Shown one piece after another: positions 46,405-55,043 of a stretch of 64,000 nucleotides of DNA. A program made the translations under genes and the position numbers. Each line of letters opens with the position of its first letter. Position 1 is the first letter of the stretch. The stretch comes from Streptomyces mashuensis. Lineage in GTDB: Bacteria > Actinomycetota > Actinomycetes > Streptomycetales > Streptomycetaceae. The DNA is taken from positions 310,001-374,000 of the forward strand of contig NZ_BNBD01000005.1 in assembly GCF_014654785.1 (NCBI RefSeq), written 5' to 3'. The notes beneath the pieces are model-generated. The model was not told the origin of the DNA. It was given only the letters and a program-made list of their open reading frames with translations, and did not search any database.

Positions 46405-46431
46405 TGTCACAGCGCGCGGCCCGCCGGCATC
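46405..46431 (+). promoter_or_regulatory. ECF41 target promoter of the AhpD-like gene
   Basis: TGTCACA at 46405-46411, a 16-base spacer and CATC at 46428-46431 (consensus CGTC). It faces the AhpD-like gene 42 bases downstream and mirrors the sigma factor's own promoter, so one sigma factor drives both directions. Confidence 0.7.
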
Positions 46432-46472
46432 TCTTGTGCGTTCCCAAGCAATGACCACGAGAGGACACCGCC

Positions 46473-46961
46473 ATGGACGCCCGCATGAACCTCTTCGAGA
46501 ACGAGCTCGGCCTGAAGTTCGCCAAGCGCTTCGCCAACGCCGGCCTGGTGATCCAGCAGTCGTCGCTGCCGATGTCCACGCAGGAGCTCGTCTCCCTCCG
46601 TGCCAGCCAGATCAACGGCTGCGGCTGGTGCATCGACCTGCACACCAAGGAGGCCACGGCCAGGGGCGAGTCCGCGACCCGCCTCCACCTCGTCGCGGCG
46701 TGGCGCGAGTCCACGGTCTTCACCGAGGCCGAGCGGGCCGCGCTCGCCCTCGCCGAGGAGGGCACCCGGCTCGCCGACGCCCACGTCGGCGTCTCCGACG
46801 AGACCTGGGCCGAGGTCCGCAAGCACTACGACGACGACCAGATCGCCGCGCTCGTCTCCCTGGTCGCCCTCATCAACGCGGCCAATCGCCTCGCCGTCAT
46901 CGTCCACCAGCGGGGCGGCTCCTACGAGCCCGGCATGTTCGCCGCCGCGCTCGACCACTGA
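46473..46961 (+). CDS. Carboxymuconolactone decarboxylase/AhpD-like protein of the ECF41 regulon
   Basis: 162 residues; GAGAGGAC 7 bases before the ATG. The redox motif is GCGWCIDLHTKEATARG. Proteins of this type (the COE group) are the typical target next to ECF41 sigma factors, consistent with the promoter pair between the two genes. It may act as a reductant in stress defence; substrate unknown. Confidence 0.9.
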   Translation: MDARMNLFENELGLKFAKRFANAGLVIQQSSLPMSTQELVSLRASQINGCGWCIDLHTKEATARGESATRLHLVAAWRESTVFTEAERAALALAEEGTRLADAHVGVSDETWAEVRKHYDDDQIAALVSLVALINAANRLAVIVHQRGGSYEPGMFAAALDH

Positions 46962-46971
46962 CGGCAGCGGC

Positions 46972-47391
46972 TCAGGTGTGCGCCAGCCGCTGGTGCACAC
47001 CCATGGCGGTCGCCATCTCCGCGGCCCGCCGCAGGTCCCCGACGCGCAACGCGTCCGACCGCTGCCGCTTGATCCGACAGCACTCCTCGCACGGCTGCAA
47101 CGCCGCCCTCGGGTACGCACCGGGGGCGGCGGTCAGCAGCTGCGCCTCGTGCGCGGTGAGGGGGTCGTGGATGCCCGGGTACATCCGCCCGTCCTCGGCG
47201 GGCTGCGGCACGACCTCCACGGCGCAGCCGTGCGCCTTGAAGGCATCGGCCAACTCGCGGGCCGCTCGCGCGAGACGTGAACGGACCGTGGAGACCGTGT
47301 GAAAGCGGCCAACCTGACGCGAATGCGTCGACGCGCGTAGACCTCGTGTGCGGTCCAGCTCTTGCGTGCGTGCGCACGCACGCGAGGCCAT
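46972..47391 (-). CDS. Hypothetical basic protein with a CEECC cluster
   Basis: 139 residues from the ATG at 47391, though the start is uncertain because the first 35 residues are basic and low in family-like pattern and no ribosome site is clear. The C-terminal part has a helix (ARAARELADAFKAHG), AHEAQLLTAAPGAYPRAAL, then CEECCRIKRQRSDALRVGDLRRAAEMATAMGV. The clustered Cys could bind a metal. It is not WhiB-like (spacing differs). Divergent from the large hypothetical gene at 47477 with repeats between. Confidence 0.5.
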   Translation of the reverse strand: MASRACARTQELDRTRGLRASTHSRQVGRFHTVSTVRSRLARAARELADAFKAHGCAVEVVPQPAEDGRMYPGIHDPLTAHEAQLLTAAPGAYPRAALQPCEECCRIKRQRSDALRVGDLRRAAEMATAMGVHQRLAHT

Positions 47392-47397
47392 TTCCGA

Positions 47398-47425
47398 TTG
47401 GCTGAAAGTTGAACTATTGGCTGAA
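47398..47425. promoter_or_regulatory. Direct repeats in a divergent promoter
   Basis: TTGGCTGAA occurs at 47398-47406 and again at 47417-47425 (19 bases apart, nearly two helical turns) in an AT-richer 85-base gap between two divergent genes. It resembles an operator read on one face of DNA. Confidence 0.5.
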
Positions 47426-47476
47426 CGGAGCACTACGGTTACCGCCGGTTGCTGTTCCACCGAGAGGAAACCCCTC

Positions 47477-48736
47477 ATGACTGCTGCCGAGAACGAGCCA
47501 CACAAGGCCCATGTCCTCACCGGCTACCGCCCGGAGGACGGCTTCGTGGCCGTGGAGCTGAATCCGCCCCCGGCCGAGTACGTCTGGCGTGACGAGGACG
47601 CCGAGCAGGAGGAGGAGCGGCACGGCCCGGGGGTCGGGTACCACCAGTGGCTGGCCGTCGACGTGACGACCGGCGCGGTGTGGTTCGGGGACGTCGACTG
47701 GCGGGTCCCGCGCGAGAACATCGAAGGCCGGCTGCCCGGCATCCCGCGCAGGGCGCTCGGCGACGGGACGATTCCCGAGCCCGGCGTCCTGGTGCACCTG
47801 CTGACCCACCTGTCCCACGACGAGGAGCGCGGCTACTCCTGGCGGTTTTTCACCGCCGAGGAACTGCACGCTCTCGCGTCGCGCGTACTGCCCTCCGTGC
47901 AGCGGCTCGTGAATTCCCTGCACCGGGTCGGGCCGGCCGGTGAACCGGAGTGGTCGGCCGAGGCCGCCACCGCATGGGACGACATCGAGCAGGCCGCGAC
48001 CTGGGCCACCGACTCCGTCGGAACCGTCCTCTGGCCCCGGCCCCGGATCAGCCCGGTGCCCGCGTGGCGCATCGAGGTCGGCGCGTTCCTCGCTCGCAAC
48101 CCCGACCTGTGCGACCCCTCCTGGGGCACGGCCACCGACGCCGAGCTGGACGCCTACGCCGCCTACCGGCCCGACTCGGGCTACGGCGGCGTACCGGGGC
48201 GGGCGTGCCACGTCGCCGACAAGCAGATCGCGGACGGTTTCACCTTCTACGGGCACCGCGCCGCCCTGTACGCCTGGCGCGCCCAGGCGTGCGCCGACCG
48301 TACGCCGACGGAGGCGGCCGCCTGGCTGGAGTCGACCGAGATCGGCCGCAACACCTGGGAGGGGGCCAAGCCGCCCGGCGCCTCCCTCGCCGATGTGACG
48401 GACTGCGTCCTGGCCAGCCTGGCCGAACGCTTCCAGAACGCCGCGCACGAGGAAGGGGTGGTCCTCACGGGCCTGCCCGCCTATCTGTGGCGGTTGCGTG
48501 CCGAGGAGCGGGCCGGCGTCGACCAGCAGCTCATGTTCGAAGGCGAGGAGGTCGAACGGCTCGAAAAGCTGCTCAAGGACTTCCGCGCCGGACGGAACCG
48601 CACCGTCGCCCGGGTCCTGGCCTGGGCCGACGGGCGCAGCGACGAGGAGATAGCCCGCCTCGCCTCCATGTCACCCGACGACGTCCGCGAGTGGCGGGCC
48701 CGCCTGAACAACGAGCAGGCCACGGCGGCCCACTAA
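47477..48736 (+). CDS. Hypothetical protein with a C-terminal HTH-like segment
   Basis: 419 residues from ATG 47477 (GAGAGGAAAC upstream). The N-terminal 100 residues are acidic (WRDEDAEQEEERHGPG) with a GYHQWLAVDVTTGAVWFGDVDWRVP beta-rich piece; the middle is Trp/Ala-rich helical; the C-terminus RTVARVLAWADGRSDEEIARLASMSPDDVREWRARL looks like a sigma region 4- or HTH-like helix pair. No membrane helix. It could be a DNA-binding protein of unknown role. Its stop overlaps the convergent YceI gene. Confidence 0.6.
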   Translation: MTAAENEPHKAHVLTGYRPEDGFVAVELNPPPAEYVWRDEDAEQEEERHGPGVGYHQWLAVDVTTGAVWFGDVDWRVPRENIEGRLPGIPRRALGDGTIPEPGVLVHLLTHLSHDEERGYSWRFFTAEELHALASRVLPSVQRLVNSLHRVGPAGEPEWSAEAATAWDDIEQAATWATDSVGTVLWPRPRISPVPAWRIEVGAFLARNPDLCDPSWGTATDAELDAYAAYRPDSGYGGVPGRACHVADKQIADGFTFYGHRAALYAWRAQACADRTPTEAAAWLESTEIGRNTWEGAKPPGASLADVTDCVLASLAERFQNAAHEEGVVLTGLPAYLWRLRAEERAGVDQQLMFEGEEVERLEKLLKDFRAGRNRTVARVLAWADGRSDEEIARLASMSPDDVREWRARLNNEQATAAH

Positions 48737-49320
48737 GCCGCCGCCTCCTGCCCCGTCTCCTGCCCCGCCTCCTGTACCGCCTCGACGTCCACCGTCACGT
48801 CGATCATGTCGCCGACGACCACTCCGCCGCGGTCCATCGTGTCGTTCCAGCTGACCCCGAAGTCGTGCCGGTTGAGGCGGGTGCGGGCCGTGAAGCCGGC
48901 GCGGCGGCGGGGGCCGAGGTCGCGGCCGTCCTCCCACCACGGCGTGTCCCACTGGCCGAGGTACGTGACGTCGAAGGTCACCGGCCGGGTGGTGCCGCGG
49001 ATCGTCAGGTTGCCCGTCAGGGAGAACTCGGTCGGGCTGAGCTGCCGGATCGCGGTGCTGGTGAACGACCAGGTGGGGTGGTTCTCGACGTCGAAGAAGT
49101 CCGCGCTGCGGAGGTGCGCGTCGCGCTGGGGCTGTCCCGTGTGGACCTGGCCGGCGTCCACCGTCGCCTCGACGCGCGCCCTCTCGGGGGCGCCCGGGTC
49201 GAAGCTGACGGCCCCCTCGATGTTCTTCAGCGTGCCGCACACGTGGGTGACCATCATGTGCCGGGCGCGGAACATCGCACCGGTGTGACCCGGCTCGAAG
49301 AACCACCTCGTCGTCACCAT
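48733..49320 (-). CDS. YceI-family protein
   Basis: 195 residues from ATG 49320 (AGAGGTG 9 bases upstream). Pattern: WFFEPGHTGAMFRARHMMVTHVCGTLKNIEG, DFFDVENHPTWSFTS, LTIRGTTRPVTFDV, RLNRHDFGVSWN, the eight-stranded lipocalin-like YceI barrel that binds isoprenoid-type lipids. There is no signal peptide, so it is cytoplasmic, as in many actinobacterial members. A short Gln/Ala-rich tail ends the protein. Confidence 0.9.
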   Translation of the reverse strand: MVTTRWFFEPGHTGAMFRARHMMVTHVCGTLKNIEGAVSFDPGAPERARVEATVDAGQVHTGQPQRDAHLRSADFFDVENHPTWSFTSTAIRQLSPTEFSLTGNLTIRGTTRPVTFDVTYLGQWDTPWWEDGRDLGPRRRAGFTARTRLNRHDFGVSWNDTMDRGGVVVGDMIDVTVDVEAVQEAGQETGQEAAA

Positions 49321-49487
49321 GGCTGTCGGCACCTCTGTCGAACGGCCCCCGTACGGCCCCCGTCCAGCGCACCACGGTTCGCCGTGCGGCGCACCCCGGG
49401 CGGGTCCGCCCGGAGGCGTACCCTCCTTCGCACGCCATTAGGGTGTACGCACTTCAGTTCGCACTGATCGCACGGGGGCGATCGCAC

Positions 49488-49826
49488 ATGGCAGAGACGA
49501 CACGACGACGGCTGCGTTCCAGCACCGTGATGCTCGGCGGCATGGGTGTGCTCGCCGCGGCGCTCAGCGCCTGCGGGTCCGAGCCCGACAAGCGGTGCGT
49601 CGACCCGAACAGCTACGACCTCAACCGGGGCTACAAGGTCCTCGACTCCAAGGCGTGCAAGAGCTCCGGCGGCAGCTCCAGTGGCAGCTCTTCCGGCACG
49701 GGCACCGCCGGGCGCTGGTACTACGGCTCCAACCGCTCCGGCGGCTTCGCCGACCGCGGTACGTTCAGCAAGAGCCAGGCCGTCGACCGCGGCGGCTTCG
49801 GCTGTTCGTCCTCGTCCGGCGGCTGA
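49488..49826 (+). CDS. YgiB-like (DUF1190-type) lipoprotein
   Basis: 112 residues from ATG 49488. Lipobox LSACGSE (Cys about 28) after an Arg-rich start. The mature part DKRCVDPNSYDLNRGYKVLDSKAC, a Ser/Gly stretch and YYGSNRSGGFADRGTFS...RGGFGCSS resemble the compact Cys/Gly-rich YgiB proteins. It is followed 19 bases later by a YgiC-like glutathionylspermidine synthase-family gene, the same order as ygiB-ygiC in enterobacteria. Confidence 0.7.
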   Translation: MAETTRRRLRSSTVMLGGMGVLAAALSACGSEPDKRCVDPNSYDLNRGYKVLDSKACKSSGGSSSGSSSGTGTAGRWYYGSNRSGGFADRGTFSKSQAVDRGGFGCSSSSGG

Positions 49827-49845
49827 GCGGCGGGCACGGCACACC

Positions 49846-51054
49846 ATGGAGCGCCACCGCACCACCCCGCGCCCCGGCTGGCAGGAGACCGTCGAGGAGC
49901 AGGGCCTGATCTACCCGCTCTCCCGCCACCCGGACGGCTCGCTGCGGCCGTACTGGGACGAGAGCGCTTACTACGCGTTCTCGCTGCCCGAGGTGGAGGC
50001 GCTGGAGGAGGTCGTCGCCGAGCTGCACGCCATGTGCCTCGAAGCGGCCGGCCACATCGTCGAGGAGAACCGTTTCGCCGATCTTGGTCTGACCGACCCG
50101 CGCCTCACCGCGCTGGTCGCCGAGTCGTGGCGGCGCCGCGCCGAGCTGCCGTCGCTCTACGGGCGGTTCGACCTGCACTACGACGGGCGCGGCGGGCCCG
50201 CGAAGCTGCTGGAGTACAACGCGGACACGCCCACGTCCCTCGTGGAGGCGGCGAGCGCGCAGTGGTTCTGGATGGAGGACCGTTTCGCCGGTGTCCCGGA
50301 CGCCGACCAGTGGAACTCCCTCCACGAGCGGCTCGTCGCCGCCTGGCGGCGCCAGGCCGCCCTGCTGCCGCCCGGCGCGCCCCTGCACTTCGCGCACTCC
50401 GCCGGGGACGAGCTCGGCGAGGACCTGATGACGGTGGCGTACCTGCGGGAGACCGCCGAGCAGGCCGGCATCGCCACCGAGGCGATCTCGATGGAGGACA
50501 TCGGCTGGGACCGGCTCTCGGGCCGGTTCGTCGACACGCGGCTGCGGTTCGTCCGCGCCTGCTTCAAGCTCTACCCGTGGGAGTGGCTGGCCACGGACGC
50601 GTTCGGCCCGTACGCCCTGGAGACGCTCGACAACGGCGGCGGCACGGGCTCGACCCTGTGGATCGAGCCCGCGTGGAAGATGCTGCTGTCGAACAAGGCC
50701 CTGCTGGCCGTCCTCTGGGAGCTCTTCCCCGGCCACCCCAACCTGCTGCCCGCCTATCTCGACGGGCCGCGCGAGCTGGCCGGTACGGCCGGCTGGGCCG
50801 CGAAGCCGCTGTTCGGGCGGGAGGGCGCGGGCGTGACCCTGCACCGGCCCGACGACCCGCCCGGCGGCCCGCCCGCCGTCCGTGACGAGCCGTGCTGCTA
50901 CCAGGAGCTGGCCCCGCTGCCGTCCTTCGACGGCAACCACGTGGTGCTGGGCGCGTGGGTCGTCGACGGGGAACCGGCCGGACTCGGCATCCGCGAGTCG
51001 GCCGGTCTCGTCACGGACGAGTACGCGCGTTTCGTCCCGCACGTGATCCTGTAG
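49846..51054 (+). CDS. Glutathionylspermidine synthase-family (YgiC/YjfC-like) ATP-grasp protein
   Basis: 402 residues from ATG 49846. Motifs of the ATP-grasp ligase part: YDGRGGPAKLLEYNADTPTSLVEAA, LWIEPAWKMLLSNKALLAVLWELFPGHPNLLPAYL, AAKPLFGREGAGV. The amidase domain of true Gsp synthetase is absent, as in YgiC. It probably joins an amine and a carboxylate with ATP; the substrate is unknown (actinobacteria do not make glutathione). Forms an operon with the YgiB-like lipoprotein. Confidence 0.88.
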   Translation: MERHRTTPRPGWQETVEEQGLIYPLSRHPDGSLRPYWDESAYYAFSLPEVEALEEVVAELHAMCLEAAGHIVEENRFADLGLTDPRLTALVAESWRRRAELPSLYGRFDLHYDGRGGPAKLLEYNADTPTSLVEAASAQWFWMEDRFAGVPDADQWNSLHERLVAAWRRQAALLPPGAPLHFAHSAGDELGEDLMTVAYLRETAEQAGIATEAISMEDIGWDRLSGRFVDTRLRFVRACFKLYPWEWLATDAFGPYALETLDNGGGTGSTLWIEPAWKMLLSNKALLAVLWELFPGHPNLLPAYLDGPRELAGTAGWAAKPLFGREGAGVTLHRPDDPPGGPPAVRDEPCCYQELAPLPSFDGNHVVLGAWVVDGEPAGLGIRESAGLVTDEYARFVPHVIL

Positions 51055-51073
51055 CGCGGCCCCCGGCCCGGAA

Positions 51074-52291
51074 CTACCCCGCCAGCACCTCCCTCAGCTG
51101 CTCCAGCCCCCAGTCCAGGTCCTCCCGGGTGATCACCAGCGGCGGGGCGATGCGGATCGTCTGGCCGTGCGTGTCCTTCACCAGCACGCCCCGTTCCATC
51201 AGGCGCTCCGAGACGTCCCTGCCGGTGCCGAAGGCCGGGGCGATGTCGACGCCCGCCCAGAGGCCGCGGCCGCGGACGGCCGTCACCGCGCCCGTGCCGG
51301 CCAGCTTGGCGAGCTCCGCGTGCAGGTGGTCGCCCAGCTCGGCCGCCCGGCGCTGGTACGTGCCGGTGCGCAGGATGGCGATCACTTCGAGGGCCACCGC
51401 GCAGGCCAGCGGGTTGCCGCCGAAGGTGGAGCCGTGTTCGCCGGGCCGGAAGACGCCCAGGACGTCCCGCGACGAGACCACCGCCGACACCGGTACGACG
51501 CCGCCGCCCAGGGCCTTGCCGAGGATGTAGAGGTCCGGGACGACGCCCTCGTGCTCCAGGGCGAAGGTCCGGCCCGTGCGGCCGAGGCCCGACTGGATCT
51601 CGTCGGCCATGAACAGGACGTTCCGCTCGGTGCAGAGGCGGCGGACGCCCGCCATGTAGCCGGGCGGCGGGACGAGGACGCCCGCCTCGCCCTGGATGGG
51701 CTCCAGCAGGACGGCCACGGTGTGCTCGTCGACGGCGGCCTCCAGGGCGGCCAGGTCGCCGTACGGGACGATCTCGAAGCCGGGCGTGTACGGACCGAAG
51801 TCGGCGCGGGCCTCCGGGTCCGTGGAGAAGCTGACGATCGTGGTGGTGCGGCCGTGGAAGTTGTCGGTGCCGACGACGATTTTCGCCTTGCCGTCCGGCA
51901 CGCCCTTGACGCGGTAGCCCCACTTGCGGGCCGTCTTGACGGCGGTCTCGACGGCCTCGGCGCCCGTGTTCATCGGCAGGACCGTCTCCATGCCGCACAG
52001 GTCCGCCAGCTCCGCGCAGAACTCGCCGAAGCGGTCGTGGTGGAAGGCGCGGGAGGTGAGCGTGAGGCGGTCGAGCTGCTGCTTGGCGGCGTCGATCAGG
52101 CGCCGGTTGCCGTGGCCGAAGTTGAGCGCGGAGTAGCCCGCGAGCATGTCCAGGTAACGGCGCCCCTCGACATCGGTCATCCACGCGCCCTCCGCGGTCG
52201 CCACCACGACCGGCAGCGGGTGGTACGTGTGTGCGCAGTGTTCCTCGGCGGCGGCGATGGCGCGGGAGGCGGCGGTGTGGGTGGCGGTCAA
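51074..52291 (-). CDS. rocD: Ornithine aminotransferase
   Basis: 405 residues from a TTG at 52291 (CGGAGCA about 7 bases upstream). Class III aminotransferase: GAEAVETAVKTARKWGY, VGTDNFHGRTTTIVSFSTD, LLEPIQGEAGV, LFMADEIQSGLGRTG and the PLP Lys in LYILGKALGGG. Ornithine plus 2-oxoglutarate give glutamate semialdehyde and glutamate. Gene is monocistronic and divergent from trpS with 103 bases between starts. Confidence 0.93.
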   Translation of the reverse strand: MTATHTAASRAIAAAEEHCAHTYHPLPVVVATAEGAWMTDVEGRRYLDMLAGYSALNFGHGNRRLIDAAKQQLDRLTLTSRAFHHDRFGEFCAELADLCGMETVLPMNTGAEAVETAVKTARKWGYRVKGVPDGKAKIVVGTDNFHGRTTTIVSFSTDPEARADFGPYTPGFEIVPYGDLAALEAAVDEHTVAVLLEPIQGEAGVLVPPPGYMAGVRRLCTERNVLFMADEIQSGLGRTGRTFALEHEGVVPDLYILGKALGGGVVPVSAVVSSRDVLGVFRPGEHGSTFGGNPLACAVALEVIAILRTGTYQRRAAELGDHLHAELAKLAGTGAVTAVRGRGLWAGVDIAPAFGTGRDVSERLMERGVLVKDTHGQTIRIAPPLVITREDLDWGLEQLREVLAG

Positions 52292-52382
52292 CGTGTGCTC
52301 CGTTCAGACAGTCGGGGCATGCTGATGACGCCTTTCTACACCCGCGCCCGCACCGCTGAACCGAGTCCGGTTCCGCACCTGA

Positions 52383-53408
<1,026 letters not shown>

Positions 53409-53494
53409 CGGGTGCCCTGGCCGGGGGCGCGGCGCAGCCGCCACACTGGCCACGGGGACGCACGGACGCAGAGGCGCACAGGAGGGAGAACGCA

Positions 53495-54067
53495 GTGGGG
53501 ACCGTAACGCTCGGCGTTTCGATCGCGGTCCCGGAGCCGTACGGCAGCTTCCTCCAGAAGCGCCGTGAGGGCTTCGGCGACCCGCACGCCCACGGCATTC
53601 CCACGCATGTGACCCTGCTGCCGCCCACCGAGGTGGACGCCGCGCTGGTGCCGGCGGTCGAGGCGCACCTGGCGGAGGTGGCCGCGGCCGGCCGGCCGTT
53701 CCGGATGCGGCTCTGCGGGACGGGCACGTTCCGCCCGCTGTCGCCCGTCGTCTACGTCAACGTGGTGGAGGGCGCCGCGGCCTGCGCCTGGCTCCAGCAG
53801 CGGGTGCGGGACGCGTCCGGGCCGGTGGCCCGGGAGCTCCAGTTCCCGTACCACCCGCACGTGACGGTGGCGCACGGCATCGCCGAGGAGGCGATGGACC
53901 GGGCCTTCGCGGAGCTCGCGGACTACGAGGCCGCGTGGATCACGGACGGGTTCGCGCTGTACGAGCAGGGCGAGGACGGGGTGTGGCGGCTGGACCGCGC
54001 GTACCCCTTCCCGCAGGGGGACGGCTTCGCGCACGACGAGGCGTTCGCGCAGGAGGGCGCGCCCTGA
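53495..54067 (+). CDS. 2'-5' RNA ligase/phosphodiesterase-family (2H) protein
   Basis: 190 residues from GTG 53495 (GGAGGGAG upstream). Two HxT motifs, His38-Val-Thr and His122-Val-Thr, give the 2H phosphoesterase active site. The domain may cleave or join 2'-5' phosphodiesters or cyclic nucleotide ends; the natural substrate is unknown. It follows trpS by 86 bases and leads into the YihY gene, a conserved trio in Streptomyces by memory. Confidence 0.88.
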   Translation: MGTVTLGVSIAVPEPYGSFLQKRREGFGDPHAHGIPTHVTLLPPTEVDAALVPAVEAHLAEVAAAGRPFRMRLCGTGTFRPLSPVVYVNVVEGAAACAWLQQRVRDASGPVARELQFPYHPHVTVAHGIAEEAMDRAFAELADYEAAWITDGFALYEQGEDGVWRLDRAYPFPQGDGFAHDEAFAQEGAP

Positions 54068-54122
54068 GCGTTCATCCGTCCGGGTGGCTTTTCCGGCGGG
54101 CGCCGGGGTACAGGGGTGGAGT

Positions 54123-55043
54123 GTGGACTGGCTCACCCGGCTGCCGCTGATCGGCCCCCTCGCCGTACGGTTCTTCCGCACCCACGCCTGGCGGTCGTAC
54201 GAGACCCTCGACCGGGTGAAGTGGACGCGGCTGGCCGCGACGATCACCTTCACGAGTTTCGTCGCCCTGTTCCCGCTGCTCACGCTGGGCGCGGCGGTGG
54301 CGGCGGCGCTGCTGAGCGAGGAGCGGACCCGGGAGCTGGAGCAGAAGCTGTCGGAGCAGGTGCCGGGCATCTCGTCGAGCCTGGACATCCGCTCGCTGAC
54401 GGAGAACGCGGGCACGGTCGGCCTCGTCGCGGGCGTCCTGCTGCTGGTCACGGGCGTCAGCTGGGTCGGTGCGCTGCGGGAGTGCCTGCGGGCGGTGTGG
54501 GAGCTGGAGGAGAGCCCCGGCAACGTTTTCCTGCTGAAGCTGAAGGACGCGGCGCTGCTGCTGGGCCTGGGCGGGACGGTGCTGCTGTCGGCCGGCTGCT
54601 CGGCGTTCGCGTCGTCGGCCGTCGGCTGGGTGGTGAAGCAGGCGGACGTGCCGGGCGTCGGGGGACTGCTGACCGCCGTGGGCTTCGGCGCGGCCGTGCT
54701 GGCCGACTTCCTGCTGCTGCTCTACGTGCTGTCGCGGCTGCCGTCGGTGTGGCCGGGGCGGCGCTGCCTGGTGCAGGCGGCACTGATCGGCGCGGTGGGC
54801 TTCGAGGTGCTCAAGCTCGTCCTGAGCGGCTATCTGCAGGGCGTGGCGGCCAAGAGCATGTACGGCGCGTTCGGCACGCCGGTGGCACTGCTGCTGTGGA
54901 TCAACTTCACGGCCAAGCTGACGCTGTTCTGCGCGGCGTGGTCGGCGACGCCGGCCGCGCCGGAGGCGCCGGAGGCGTCGGATGAGCAGGCGGGGCGGGC
55001 CGGCCCGAAGACCGGCCCGCCCCGGGGCCGAGGCGCCCGCTAG
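54123..55043 (+). CDS. YihY/BrkB-family membrane protein
   Basis: 306 residues from GTG 54123 (AGGGG 7 bases upstream). About six helices: TRLAATITFTSFVALFPLLTLGAAVAAALL, LVAGVLLLVTGVSWVGAL, ALLLGLGGTVLLSAGC, LLTAVGFGAAVLADFLLLLYVL, CLVQAALIGAVGFEVLKLVLSGYL and TPVALLLWINFTAKLTLFCAAW. The last 35 residues are disordered and encode a terminator hairpin. Not an RNase despite the older name RNase BN. Function unresolved; possibly a transporter. Its stop is shared with the convergent gene. Confidence 0.9.
   Translation: MDWLTRLPLIGPLAVRFFRTHAWRSYETLDRVKWTRLAATITFTSFVALFPLLTLGAAVAAALLSEERTRELEQKLSEQVPGISSSLDIRSLTENAGTVGLVAGVLLLVTGVSWVGALRECLRAVWELEESPGNVFLLKLKDAALLLGLGGTVLLSAGCSAFASSAVGWVVKQADVPGVGGLLTAVGFGAAVLADFLLLLYVLSRLPSVWPGRRCLVQAALIGAVGFEVLKLVLSGYLQGVAAKSMYGAFGTPVALLLWINFTAKLTLFCAAWSATPAAPEAPEASDEQAGRAGPKTGPPRGRGAR
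54991..55024. terminator. Terminator hairpin inside the 3' end of the YihY gene
   Basis: A perfect 13-base stem (54991-55003 with 55012-55024), 8-base loop CCCGAAGA, located before the shared CTAG stop of two convergent genes. It likely stops transcription from both. Confidence 0.75.

Noticed and set aside
46972..47391. WhiB-like regulator
   Set aside because: It has a CEECC cluster but not the four-Cys spacing and GVWGG turn of WhiB proteins.
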